NCBI RefSeq assembly: GCF_014841135.1
Contig: NZ_JACYTN010000005.1
Span: 1-64,000, forward strand
Direction of reading: 5' to 3'
DNA: 64,000 nucleotides
Source of the DNA: Paenibacillus arenosi
GTDB taxonomy: Bacteria; Bacillota; Bacilli; Paenibacillales; Paenibacillaceae
Shown: positions 26,324-34,330 of the stretch, in pieces
Numbering within the stretch: the first letter of the stretch is position 1
Layout: each line of letters starts with the position of its first letter
The notes under the pieces: generated by a model
What the model saw: only the letters and a program-made list of their open reading frames with translations
What the model was told of the DNA's origin: nothing
Database searches by the model: none
Position numbers and translations under genes: made by a program

Positions 26324-26917
26324 ATGAGAAATGGTCAAGAGACAAGAAACCGAATTATTGAACAATCTGCTGTCCTCTTTAATGAGAAAGGTTATTCCGG
26401 CTCTTCGATAAACGACATTATGGATGCAACAGGATTGAAGAAAGGCGGTATTTACCGTCACTTCAAAAATAAAGATGAGCTGGCACTAGAAGCATTCAAC
26501 TATGCTGTTGACGTATTGAGGAAGTCCTATCGACAAGCAGTCAGTGGCAAGAACTCAGCAGAGGAGAAGCTGATTGCTGTGCTGTCTGTCTATAGAAATG
26601 TCGTGGAAGCTCCGCCTTTGCAAGGAGGCTGCCCGGTGTTAAATACGGCTGTCGATACAGATGATACGCATCCGCTCTTAAATCAAAGAGTACGTGAAGT
26701 GATGAGCGAATGGCTATCACTGCTTAGTTCTATTCTGCGCGAGGGGATTCAGTCGAAGGAGTTTCGAGCAGATTTGGATGTGGAAGAGGCGGCTATATTT
26801 TTAACATCTGCTTTTGAAGGCAGCATTATGATGGGGAAGCTGTATAAAGATAACGAGTATGTGGAGAAATATGCTGCTCAACTGAAAAGGTATATCAATT
26901 ACTGCGTAAAGCAGTAA
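26324..26917 (+). CDS. TetR family repressor (LmrA/NemR-like)
   Basis: A 197-residue repressor. ATG 26324 follows GGGAG at good spacing; the open frame continues upstream to 26258 through the operator. The N-terminal helix-turn-helix reads GYSGSSINDIMDATGLKKGGIYRHFKNKDELAL in outline (residues about 22-52), and the ligand domain contains the GGCPVLNTAVD segment seen in regulators of electrophile or quinone stress genes. Matching palindromes lie before this gene and before the DJ-1/PfpI gene, so it probably represses both. Confidence 0.9.
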   Translation: MRNGQETRNRIIEQSAVLFNEKGYSGSSINDIMDATGLKKGGIYRHFKNKDELALEAFNYAVDVLRKSYRQAVSGKNSAEEKLIAVLSVYRNVVEAPPLQGGCPVLNTAVDTDDTHPLLNQRVREVMSEWLSLLSSILREGIQSKEFRADLDVEEAAIFLTSAFEGSIMMGKLYKDNEYVEKYAAQLKRYINYCVKQ

Positions 26918-26932
26918 TTTTTATATAATAAA

Positions 26933-26948
26933 GAGACCGATCGGTCTC
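26933..26948. promoter_or_regulatory. Probable TetR operator before the DJ-1/PfpI gene
   Basis: GAGACCGATCGGTCTC is a perfect 16-base palindrome 23 bases upstream of the DJ-1/PfpI start codon. The sequence TATATAATAAA just before it (about 26922-26932) could supply a -10, which would place the repressor over the transcription start. Confidence 0.8.
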
Positions 26949-26971
26949 GATAAAAAGGATGGGATGATCGT

Positions 26972-27628
26972 ATGAAAAATCAGTGGAACGTAGGTATTTT
27001 ATTGTTTGATGATGTTGACGTCATGGATTTTGGGGGACCGTATGATGTATTTAACTTGACGTTTAGAGATTTTAATAAGATCCAGGAGTCTTTTGAAAGT
27101 GAAAAGGAGATCGAGGACAAACCTTTTATCGTAAAGACAATTGCTCAGCACGAGCGCATGATTATTGCCGATCACGGAATGAGAATAATGCCAGATTTCA
27201 GCTTTGATTCGTATCAGCAGACGTTTGATATTGTTATCGTTCCAGGGGGACCTATCAAGGCAATTAAAAATGGAATGTGCAATGAGGAACTATTGACATG
27301 GATTGTTACTCAGCACAAGTCAGGAGCGACGATTGCTTCTGCATGTACAGGAGCCTTTTTCCTTGCCGCAGCGGGACTGCTAACGAATAAAAAAGCGACG
27401 ACAAACGTATTAGCGCTGGACATTTTAGAGAGCAAATTCCCACAAATAGAAGTCGTACGCAATACGCGATTTGTAGACAACGGTGATGTGCTGACTTCCG
27501 CAGGTATTTCGGCGGGAATTGATATGTCGATGTATATCGTGGAACGGCTTCTTGGGGAAGAAGCTGCTCGTACTGCAGCACTGACGATGGAGTATCCTTA
27601 TTATGATTCAGCACTTTTGAAAAAATAA
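26972..27628 (+). CDS. DJ-1/PfpI family protein (class I glutamine amidotransferase-like)
   Basis: A 218-residue protein with nucleophile-elbow cysteine C125 in IASACTGAFFLAAAGLL. The N-terminus VGILLFDDVDVMDFGGPYDVF carries the acidic residue of the family, and VTSAGISAGIDMSMYIV is the C-terminal block. This arrangement is that of isonitrile hydratase/ThiJ-like members and the sensor domain of GlxA regulators, but no AraC domain is fused. The palindrome at 26933 places it under the neighbouring TetR repressor, pointing to a detoxification role. Confidence 0.88.
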   Translation: MKNQWNVGILLFDDVDVMDFGGPYDVFNLTFRDFNKIQESFESEKEIEDKPFIVKTIAQHERMIIADHGMRIMPDFSFDSYQQTFDIVIVPGGPIKAIKNGMCNEELLTWIVTQHKSGATIASACTGAFFLAAAGLLTNKKATTNVLALDILESKFPQIEVVRNTRFVDNGDVLTSAGISAGIDMSMYIVERLLGEEAARTAALTMEYPYYDSALLKK

Positions 27629-27863
27629 CATGCTCTAATTCATCCGTCTATTTACAGCAAAATGACTTTACGTTTTTTGACGGAATGGTTGCACTATTAA
27701 AGTGAATAGGTCCAGCATTGACCTGAGCTGCCAGATTCCTGATAATAGAAGGGACAACTTTTTACTTCGTGAATGAACAGGTTTCATACGATACATTTTA
27801 GAAGTGACTCATACGCAGCAGCAAGACATGAGGTCACTATCTTCAACAGATTGGAGCAATACA

Positions 27864-29699
27864 ATGAGATATCGCAATCTAGAAGAATGCATCCTTGATT
27901 TGGAGAAGCATGGGCATTTGATTCGCATCCATGAAGAGGTTGATCCGGATTTGGAAATGGCAGCCATCCACTTGAAAGTGTACGCCGCTGGTGGTCCAGC
28001 ATTATTATTTGAAAATGTAAAAGGCTCGAAATATCGTGCTGTATCGAACTTATTTGGGACGATGGAGCGCAGTAAATTCATGTTCCGCGATACATTAGAA
28101 TCGGTGCAGGAGGTCATTGGGCTTCGCAACGATCCGATGAAAGCACTCAAAAATCCTTTCAAATATGCAGGCACAGGCTTGTCCGCAGCGAAAGCACTGC
28201 CGATTAAGAAGTCTGGGGTACCTTCTCATTTTGAGGAGATCCAGATCTCCGATATGCCTTTAATTAAATCTTGGCCGATGGATGGCGGTGCCTTCATAAC
28301 GTTGCCGCAAGTATATTCGGAAGACCCGGATAAGCCTGGCATTATGAATTCCAATCTAGGAATGTACCGTGTCCAAATTAGCGGTAATGAATATGAACTG
28401 AATGAAGAAGTCGGGGTTCATTATCAAATTCACCGCGGGATCGGTGTTCATCAGCATAAGGCGAATAAGCTGGGCAAGCCCTTGAAAGTAAGCTGTTTCA
28501 TTGGCGGTCCGCCATCGCATACGTTGTCAGCGGTTATGCCTTTACCTGAAGGAATGAGCGAGCTAACCTTTGCAGGCTTGCTTGGCGGACGTAATTTCCG
28601 TTACAGCTATGAAGAAGGATATTGCATCAGTCACGATGCGGACTTCGTCATTATGGGTGAAATTTATCCAGAAGAAACGAAACCAGAAGGGCCATTTGGC
28701 GATCACTTGGGCTATTACAGCCTGACGCACCCATTCCCGATGATGCGCGTGCATAAAGTATATGCAAGGAAAAATGCAATCTTCCCGTTTACGGTCGTCG
28801 GTCGTCCGCCGCAGGAAGATACTTCTTTCGGTGCGTTAATTCATGAGCTGACTGGAAGCGCGATCCGTCAGGAGATTCCGGGTGCGAAGGAAGTTCACGC
28901 GATTGATGCAGCAGGTGTACATCCATTGCTGTTTGCAATCGGCAGCGAGCGCTATACGCCATATCAGCAGGTGAAGCAGCCAGCCGAAATTCTAACCATC
29001 GCGAATCGAATTCTTGGTACAGGCCAGTTGAGCTTGGCGAAATATTTGTTTATTGCAGCGGAAGAGAAACAGCCAATTAGCACGCATCATATTGAGGAAT
29101 TCTTGGGCTATATATTGGAACGCATCGATCTGCATCGAGATATTCATTTCCAAACGAATACAACCATCGATACCTTGGATTACTCTGGAACAGGATTAAA
29201 TACGGGTAGTAAGGTTGTGTTCGCAGCGGTCGGTGATAAGAAGAGGGAACTGTGCACAGAGGTACCGGAGCAATTAAAGTCGCTGCCGGGGTTTGAACAG
29301 GCTCATATGATTATGCCGGGGATTGTAGCGATTCAAGGTGCTGCTTTTACGAGTTATGCAGAAGTACAGCGTCAAATGGACGAGCTAAGTGCGGCGATTC
29401 ATGAAAAAGGAGATATGCCATCCTGCCCGCTAATCATCGTGTGCAATGACAGTGAATTTATGAGCGCGACACTCGATAACTTCCTATGGGCAGCATTTAC
29501 ACGCAGCAACCCGTCCCATGATATTTACGGTGTGAACAGCTTCTATGCACACAAGCATTGGGGTTGCGATAATGTTATTATCGATGCGCGCACGAAGCCA
29601 CATCAAGCGCCACCGTTGATCCCTGATCCAGATGTAGAAGAGGATATCAAGCGCTTCTTCCAGCCTGGAGGAGTTTTGAGTGGTATTTCCATAAAGTAA
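27864..29699 (+). CDS. UbiD family (de)carboxylase
   Basis: A 611-residue member of the prenylated-FMN UbiD family. I prefer ATG 27864, which follows TTGGAG at nine bases and gives the usual family opening MRYRNLEECILDLEKHGHLIRI-like; the frame extends to GTG 27804. Conserved blocks include GGPALLFENVKGS, EEVGVHYQIHRGIG and the EGPFGDHLGYYS stretch around the metal/prFMN site. The length is larger than YclC/BsdC (about 475) and the C-terminal 130 residues extend the core. A UbiX partner is not in the window. The substrate is not evident; naphthoate or phenolic acids are possible. Confidence 0.85.
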   Translation: MRYRNLEECILDLEKHGHLIRIHEEVDPDLEMAAIHLKVYAAGGPALLFENVKGSKYRAVSNLFGTMERSKFMFRDTLESVQEVIGLRNDPMKALKNPFKYAGTGLSAAKALPIKKSGVPSHFEEIQISDMPLIKSWPMDGGAFITLPQVYSEDPDKPGIMNSNLGMYRVQISGNEYELNEEVGVHYQIHRGIGVHQHKANKLGKPLKVSCFIGGPPSHTLSAVMPLPEGMSELTFAGLLGGRNFRYSYEEGYCISHDADFVIMGEIYPEETKPEGPFGDHLGYYSLTHPFPMMRVHKVYARKNAIFPFTVVGRPPQEDTSFGALIHELTGSAIRQEIPGAKEVHAIDAAGVHPLLFAIGSERYTPYQQVKQPAEILTIANRILGTGQLSLAKYLFIAAEEKQPISTHHIEEFLGYILERIDLHRDIHFQTNTTIDTLDYSGTGLNTGSKVVFAAVGDKKRELCTEVPEQLKSLPGFEQAHMIMPGIVAIQGAAFTSYAEVQRQMDELSAAIHEKGDMPSCPLIIVCNDSEFMSATLDNFLWAAFTRSNPSHDIYGVNSFYAHKHWGCDNVIIDARTKPHQAPPLIPDPDVEEDIKRFFQPGGVLSGISIK

Positions 29700-29759
29700 A
29701 TGAATGTAGTAAGTATGTAGCAAAAATTCTTGTTTCCTGTAAAATGCATCGTGAAATGA

Positions 29760-29804
29760 AAAGTGACTGTTCCTTCTATTTATTAGAGAGCAGTCACTTT
29801 TTTT
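29760..29804. terminator. Bidirectional terminator between UbiD and MarR genes
   Basis: AAAGTGACTGTTC and GAGCAGTCACTTT form a 13-base-pair stem (one G-U on the plus strand) followed by TTTT on the plus strand; the minus strand has TTTTCATTT after the stem. Confidence 0.85.
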
Positions 29805-29824
29805 GTTGCGTGCAGATGTTGGCG

Positions 29825-30283
29825 TTATTGTTGTTTATCCAATTGATCGAAATAATCTAAGGATTGGGTGAGGAGCTCAATGAGCTGATCACTTTGTTCT
29901 TTTCCAAGATGGTCAATGAGTCCGGAAAAAATAGTCGTAATCATTTCCTGAGAGTCTTGTGCGATTTGTGCGCCTTTCTCGGTCAGTGTAATTTCAACAA
30001 TTCTTCGATCACTCGAATGAACTGTGCGGTTTACGTAGCCGTCTTTCATTAGGCTGTTAAGCATTTGTGTCACTGTCGGGGAAGTAACTTGTAACAGTTT
30101 GCTCAAATCAGATACCGTTAAGCCTTCTAAGCATGGCTTATTGTTTGCTTCTCTAAGCGCGATCAATAGACGGACTTCGCTTCCTTTCAAAGTCCACTTC
30201 ATTTTTTTTCGCCAATCCATCCTTGCCAGCGTGGCAAATACACGGCGCAGTGCAATTACATTTTCATATTTAGATTCTGTCAT
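29825..30283 (-). CDS. MarR family transcriptional regulator
   Basis: A 152-residue winged-helix regulator. The DNA-binding region reads LTVSDLSKLLQVTSPTVTQMLNSLMKDGYVNR with the wing HSSDRRIVEITLTEKG, both standard. ATG 30283 has only a weak ribosome site. It diverges from the MFS exporter gene at 30550, and an inverted repeat overlaps the exporter's candidate -10 (30450-30470), so repression of that exporter and of itself is likely. Confidence 0.9.
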   Translation of the reverse strand: MTESKYENVIALRRVFATLARMDWRKKMKWTLKGSEVRLLIALREANNKPCLEGLTVSDLSKLLQVTSPTVTQMLNSLMKDGYVNRTVHSSDRRIVEITLTEKGAQIAQDSQEMITTIFSGLIDHLGKEQSDQLIELLTQSLDYFDQLDKQQ

Positions 30284-30421
30284 GTATCGTCACTCGATTC
30301 CGATTGATATGATAGCTATAAATGTAAGTTTAAATGTAAGGTTACGCAAGTAATGATAAGGAATTGAAACTATTCAGTCAATAAAGAGGAATAAGCGGCA
30401 TAATTCAAGCTATTTCGTCGC

Positions 30422-30470
30422 TTGAAAGTATATAAAAATTTATATAGTATTAGATAGGTTGCCTAACTAA
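30422..30470 (+). promoter_or_regulatory. MFS exporter promoter with candidate MarR operator
   Basis: TTGAAA (30422-30427) and TAGTAT (30445-30450) are spaced by 17 bases. TTAGATAG (30450-30457) and CTAACTAA (30463-30470) form an inverted repeat (7 of 8 positions) with a five-base centre, sitting at the -10 and start of transcription. This is a typical place for MarR repression. Confidence 0.55.
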
Positions 30471-30549
30471 CTAAAATGCAAGTGATATTAAGATATATGC
30501 AGTGGGCATTCAACGAGAGTATTTAACACAACTAGAAAAGAGGAATGGA

Positions 30550-32133
30550 ATGGAGAGCTTGTCTCACAAGAAAAAGGTTGTCGTGATGATCGCGTTAATG
30601 ACTTCGATGTTTTTTGCAGCGATCAATCAGACACTTGTCGGCACCGCGATGCCGAGAATTATTGCTACGCTAGGCGGAATGGAATATTATTCGTGGGTCA
30701 TCACGATTTATATGCTTACTTCAACAGTCGCTACTGTATTGGTTGGAAAGCTGTCAGATATATATGGCCGTAAGCCGTTCTTATTATCAGGGATTGTTAT
30801 CTTTATGGTGGGTGCCTTTTTAACCGGATTATCCACAACGATATTTGAAATGATTACGTATCGCGGTATTCAAGGCATAGGCGCAGGGATATTGATGTCA
30901 TGTACGTCGATGGCAGTCGGTGACTTATTTGCGCCTCGTGAACGGGCAAAATGGACGGGGCTTATGATGGCTGTATTTGGCTTCTCCAGTATAATCGGAC
31001 CTACGCTAGGTGGAGTTATGATCGACCATATGGATTGGCAATGGGTGTTCTGGGCGTTTCTGCCGCTCGGTGTTATCGCTTTTGTGATGATCTGGAGAAT
31101 ATTCCCCAAGACTGCCAAGGCTCAAGCGGAATCCATCGATTACTTGGGATCGTTATTGCTATCCCTGTCGCTCGTAGCTTTGTTGATAGGTTTCTCATGG
31201 GCAGGAACGAAATATGCATGGGGTTCGATTGAAATTGTTAGTCTTTTTGCGGCAGCTATTTTGTTTGCAGTCCTTTTTGTTATGGTTGAACGTAAAGCAA
31301 AAAGTCCAGTCATGCCACTGTCCTTATTTAAAAATAAAATTGTTGTCAATACGAGTATGAGTGGTTTCCTAATGAATGCGGGCATGATGGGTGCTATGAT
31401 TTACTTGCCATTTTTCGTACAGGGTGTAAAAGGATTAAGCCCAACAGAGTCTGGCTTCGTAAATATGCCGATGTCGATCATGATGATTGTCTTAAGTTCA
31501 TTAACGGGACGTTGGATTTCCAAATCCGGCAAATACAAGCATTATGCGATAAGCGGTATCTCGTTCATGGTTGCAGGTATGCTGATGATGGTGATTATGG
31601 ACAGCATTGCAATGGCTTTGGCTAGCATGTGCGTGTTCGGAATTGGTATTGGACTTGCGATGCCAGTCTTTACGTTAGCAGCGCAAAATTCCGTTCCGTT
31701 GGATCAATTGGGCGTCGTAACGGCTACATCTACGCTGTTTAGAAATTTAGGCGGCACGATTGGGATTGCTGTATTTGGCTCGGTGATGAATGGGGTTCTT
31801 ACGCGAAATATGGAACAAGCGATGGCTGCCGGACAAGGCCCAGATTTGTCTAAAATAGACCCTGCGCAGGCCGAGCAATTGGGCACGTTGATGAATCCAC
31901 AAATTTTGCTGAATCAGCCGAAGTTAGCGGAGATTGAAGCTTCGCTGCCTGAACAATTACAGCAAGGTTTTGTACAGCTTATGGATATGCTTCGCTCAGT
32001 ATTAAGTGATACCGTGTCTACGGTGTTTATGCTCGGAGCGGGTTTGCTTGCGCTGGGTCTTATTTTGACGCTGTTCCTGAAGGAAATTCCACTGAGAACT
32101 GCGCACAAAGGTGCAGAAAAGCAAGAGGTATAG
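30550..32133 (+). CDS. MFS multidrug exporter, DHA2 (EmrB/QacA) type
   Basis: A 527-residue, 14-helix transporter. ATG 30550 follows AAAGAGG; the frame extends to 30502 without a ribosome site. Signature blocks are TLVGTAMPRIIATLGG in helix 1, LVGKLSDIYGRKP between helices 2 and 3, and the motif C-like GFSSIIGPTLGGVMIDH in helix 5. The loop at about residues 430-480 is longer than usual and rich in Q. It acts as a proton-coupled drug exporter in the membrane, probably under control of the divergent MarR protein. Confidence 0.9.
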   Translation: MESLSHKKKVVVMIALMTSMFFAAINQTLVGTAMPRIIATLGGMEYYSWVITIYMLTSTVATVLVGKLSDIYGRKPFLLSGIVIFMVGAFLTGLSTTIFEMITYRGIQGIGAGILMSCTSMAVGDLFAPRERAKWTGLMMAVFGFSSIIGPTLGGVMIDHMDWQWVFWAFLPLGVIAFVMIWRIFPKTAKAQAESIDYLGSLLLSLSLVALLIGFSWAGTKYAWGSIEIVSLFAAAILFAVLFVMVERKAKSPVMPLSLFKNKIVVNTSMSGFLMNAGMMGAMIYLPFFVQGVKGLSPTESGFVNMPMSIMMIVLSSLTGRWISKSGKYKHYAISGISFMVAGMLMMVIMDSIAMALASMCVFGIGIGLAMPVFTLAAQNSVPLDQLGVVTATSTLFRNLGGTIGIAVFGSVMNGVLTRNMEQAMAAGQGPDLSKIDPAQAEQLGTLMNPQILLNQPKLAEIEASLPEQLQQGFVQLMDMLRSVLSDTVSTVFMLGAGLLALGLILTLFLKEIPLRTAHKGAEKQEV

Positions 32134-32170
32134 GCAGCGGCAGGGGGGCGTGTCTTATCTTTTAGATTAT

Positions 32171-32209
32171 GAGGTGGATTAACGATTTTGTTGATCCACC
32201 TCTATTTTA
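32171..32209 (+). terminator. Terminator of the MFS exporter gene
   Basis: GAGGTGGAT (32171-32179) pairs perfectly with ATCCACCTC (32194-32202), followed by TATTTTA. Confidence 0.8.
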
Positions 32210-32319
32210 TAGGTGTGTATAACCTGCTGACCCGACACAATTTGCACAACGCTTAAACCCACAACCTACACAACCTGCAGAACCAGTAGATCTAACACTC
32301 CCTTTTCCTCTAAAATAAA

Positions 32320-32494
32320 TGCAATAGTGCAGGTTTTTCACTTGATACAGCCTAAAAAGATAAAATTCCTGCAAAAGTGCAGGAATTTTACCCTCATATT
32401 GGCCAGGGGGTCGTTTTCAACCGTTAAAAGATGCACTTTTGCAACAATTTTACGCATCACTAACTTTTTTTGGTGAAAAAGATGCACAATTGCA
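32320..32494. repeat. Four spaced TGCA-N4-TGCA elements in a gene-free stretch
   Basis: TGCAATAGTGCA (32320), TGCAAAAGTGCA (32370), TGCACTTTTGCA (32432) and TGCACAATTGCA (32483) lie 50, 62 and 51 bases apart. The second is inside a perfect 12-base-pair hairpin, AAAATTCCTGCA/TGCAGGAATTTT with an AAAG loop. No gene or terminator explains them; the 422-base stretch 32210-32631 contains nothing else I can name. Confidence 0.6.
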
Positions 32495-32631
32495 GCTTTT
32501 TAGCACTTTGCTTTTAACACCGCCATGAATCTTCATTTATGGAGCTGAGTCTTCAATTGAATCGTAAGTTACTGTTCTACACCCAAATAATGAGCGGTTT
32601 TCAAGAATACAAGAATACATACTTTATTTTT

Positions 32632-33312
32632 TCAAACAGAAGAATATAATTGGTTCCATGCCATAGGTTGCAGCTCGTATCGAACAATGTGCTGGCCACT
32701 CGCACCAGTTATCCCACACATCAATCCTTTTTTACATAACGTTTGGAGTGTCCGAACAGCGGTGCGATGATTAATATGCAGATGCTGTGTTACATCAATT
32801 GGGCGGAGAGGACGAGCAAGTGAGTAGGCGAGCAGGATGATTTCTCGTTCCAAGAGGCAGGTTAAATGAGTTGAAGAAGAAGTAGAGTGATATCTACTGA
32901 GCACCATACGAAGCAGTGAAACACATAATTCGGGTCGTTGTGCAACATCATCGTAGGAGAAGGAAATGACCTGATACCCCATCGCAGTCAAAAACGTTTC
33001 ACGATTGAGCTCATTGCAATATTTTTGCCTATCCATATCGCGCACATGTGGGCCGTATCCTTTTATCTCAATGATCAGTTTAACCGTCGATGTAAGAAAG
33101 GCAAAATCGCAGAAATAGGATCTACCCCTCCAATCAAGTACTTCATATTCGGGATGCAATTGTTCAAAATTTCCTTGCAGCGGCCACCATATATTACAGC
33201 AAAATAGTTGTTCTCCATGCTGGTGTCCACGTTCTAATCTGCCTTTGCGTTCTCCTGATCTTTGGTGAAGATGTTGTTGTAAAAAGGCTGCATGCGCTTG
33301 TTCACTAGTCAT
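32632..33312 (-). CDS. PD-(D/E)XK-like nuclease fold protein with C-terminal winged helix
   Basis: A 226-residue protein. ATG 33312 follows AAGGAG. The middle holds a restriction-endonuclease-like core: VLDWRGRSYFCDFAF supplies the aspartate and LIIEIKGYG the E-x-K pair, followed by the helix with Y and N (KYCNELNRETFLTAMGYQV) seen in Vsr/DUF559-type proteins. The last 80 residues look like a winged helix (RPIDVTQHLHINHRTAVRTLQTLCKKGL). I recall similar solitary proteins in Paenibacillus genomes, but no function is established. A minus-strand terminator sits directly in its leader. Confidence 0.7.
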   Translation of the reverse strand: MTSEQAHAAFLQQHLHQRSGERKGRLERGHQHGEQLFCCNIWWPLQGNFEQLHPEYEVLDWRGRSYFCDFAFLTSTVKLIIEIKGYGPHVRDMDRQKYCNELNRETFLTAMGYQVISFSYDDVAQRPELCVSLLRMVLSRYHSTSSSTHLTCLLEREIILLAYSLARPLRPIDVTQHLHINHRTAVRTLQTLCKKGLMCGITGASGQHIVRYELQPMAWNQLYSSV

Positions 33313-33340
33313 TTAAAGCTACTCCTTCCTCACGAAATAT

Positions 33341-33388
33341 AAAAAAACGCCCTGTACGTTCTCCACAAAAGGAGTCGTTCAGGACGTT
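33341..33388 (-). terminator. Terminator-like hairpin in the leader of the nuclease-fold gene
   Basis: On the minus strand AACGTCCTG and CAGGGCGTT form nine pairs (one G-U), with an inner CTCC/GGAG stem and a near-symmetric internal loop (AACGA opposite AACGTA), followed by seven uridines. The gene's ribosome site is only about 20 bases beyond, so it may be an attenuator. The plus strand 33389-33660 holds no gene. Confidence 0.65.
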
Positions 33389-33660
33389 CTTCGTCTATGC
33401 TTGATTATACTAGAATAATGAGCAGTTCTCTATCCATATTTTATGTAGCTGTAAGATGTGAGTTAGAGAGAGTGTGATGCAAATTAGAAGTCTTGTACCT
33501 TGTTATTATATATTCGTACTAATTATCTTGGGCTTTACACATATGTATCCGAGGTGTACTGCGAATATTATTCAGAGAGAAGTGTAGTATAAGAACGTAC
33601 AAAGTGACAGAATATCGAAGTTTTCGAAAAATTTCTGAATGCAAAATGTTGTATAAAATA

Positions 33661-33688
33661 TTGCCAAGCTCCATCGATATGCTATAAT
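33661..33688 (+). promoter_or_regulatory. Promoter of the cobalamin-riboswitch RNA
   Basis: TTGCCA (33661-33666), a 16-base spacer and a perfect TATAAT (33683-33688). Transcription would begin near 33695, about 40 bases before the riboswitch. Confidence 0.75.
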
Positions 33689-33732
33689 GATGTCGAATGG
33701 GAGACCATTCACGTCATGTACAAACAATAGAA

Positions 33733-33868
33733 AAAGTTATAGGCAAAGGAAGTTTGGTGCAAATCCAACGCGGTCCCGCCACTGTGATAGACCGATTTAC
33801 TTGGTCTTAAGTCAGGTCAATTGTCTAATAACTTTGTCTAGCCAATCCTTTCGAGGCAAAAGGGTTGG
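33733..33868 (+). promoter_or_regulatory. Adenosylcobalamin riboswitch
   Basis: The core GGTGCAAATCC...GCGGTCCCGCCACTGTGA and the B12-box-like AAGTCAGGTCA are present. A closing helix pairs AAAGTTATAGGCAA (33733-33746) with TTGTCTAATAACTTT (33821-33835). The hairpin CCAATCCT/AGGGTTGG (33842-33868) with loop TTCGAGGCAAA follows, in the place of P13/L13. It precedes no coding gene directly; its expression platform is the terminator at 33877-33913, upstream of a non-coding RNA with EutV-type hairpins. Confidence 0.92.
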
Positions 33869-33876
33869 ATTTTCAA

Positions 33877-33913
33877 GTCTAGTGACGTTCTGCGCCTCGC
33901 TAGGCTTTTTTTT
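33877..33913 (+). terminator. Riboswitch-controlled terminator
   Basis: GTCTAGTG (33877-33884) pairs with CGCTAGGC (33898-33905) including two G-U pairs, followed by eight thymines. CGAGGC in the L13 loop (33852-33857) is perfectly complementary to GCCTCG (33894-33899) in the terminator's 3' half, so a free L13 could form an anti-terminator. Cobalamin binding would then favour termination. Confidence 0.8.
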
Positions 33914-34188
33914 ATGGCAAGAAAAGGCTGTCAACGATGGAGTTGGAAGGCCAGGTGCTTGTCACCTAACTATACAACGGCGTATAGCTAGCACGCGGGA
34001 AGTTCTTCAATGATGAAGAATGATATGCACAAAGAAGTGCATCCCATTTTTTACATAGCTAATTGTGTGAGAAATCGCACAGAGGTCACTGCGAATCTGC
34101 ATATACAATAAATGTGAATGATACTGTAGGAATCCTCGTATCTTTCATGCACAACGACAATGTTACGATTCTGCCACATATCCTGTGG

Positions 34189-34218
34189 TTGACGAGCATC
34201 TGGATCGCAGTGTACAGT
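34189..34218 (+). promoter_or_regulatory. Candidate promoter of the eut alcohol dehydrogenase
   Basis: TTGACG (34189-34194), an 18-base spacer and TACAGT (34213-34218), just ahead of the first EutV-type attenuator. Confidence 0.5.
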
Positions 34219-34242
34219 AGTAACAGACAATTTCATGAATGT

Positions 34243-34330
34243 TGCACAATGGCGTGCATCTAACATAACAAGCGAAGAGGCTTTTAAGGGAATACAACCG
34301 TATTCCTTTGAAGGCCTCTTTTTATTTTTT
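34243..34330 (+). promoter_or_regulatory. EutV-type antitermination site 1 (hairpin pair plus terminator)
   Basis: P1 is TGCAC-AATGGC-GTGCA (34243-34258); P2 is AAGC-GAAGAG-GCTT (34270-34283). The GAG of the P2 loop and its 3' arm also form the start of a 19-pair terminator (34277-34295 with 34300-34318, loop AACC) followed by a uridine tract. P2 and terminator cannot coexist, so EutV bound to the hairpins would allow read-through into the alcohol dehydrogenase. Confidence 0.85.

Larger units (their letters stand above)
33695..34052 (+). ncRNA. Riboswitch-controlled EutV-decoy RNA (Rli55/EutX-like)
   Basis: Beyond the riboswitch terminator the transcript carries CTATAC-AACGGC-GTATAG (33970-33987) and TTCTTC-AATGAT-GAAGAA (34003-34020). 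Both are six-pair stems with hexaloops that have A at position 1 and G at position 4, the ANTAR-binding signature. A third hairpin, ATGCAC-AAAGAA-GTGCAT (34025-34042), has the same loop rule and runs into CCCATTTTTT, probably the RNA's end. No open reading frame is convincing. This matches the known design in Listeria (Rli55) and Enterococcus (EutX), where such an RNA titrates EutV when cobalamin is scarce. Both ends are inferred. Confidence 0.82.

Noticed and set aside
32320-32494. CRISPR-like array reading of the TGCA-N4-TGCA elements
   Set aside because: The repeats are only 12 bases, their centres differ, spacing varies by 12 bases and no cas genes are present.
33687-34013. A 108-codon plus-strand frame within the riboswitch RNA
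   Set aside because: It covers the cobalamin riboswitch, its terminator and the EutV-type hairpins; the translated product follows no protein pattern.
34064-34080. GTGTG-AGAAAT-CGCAC hairpin after the decoy RNA
   Set aside because: The hexaloop has A at position 4, not G, so it does not fit the ANTAR-binding rule.
34063-34263. Short frames on both strands between the decoy RNA and attenuator 1
   Set aside because: No ribosome site and no protein-like composition; the stretch contains a promoter and the attenuator's first hairpin.
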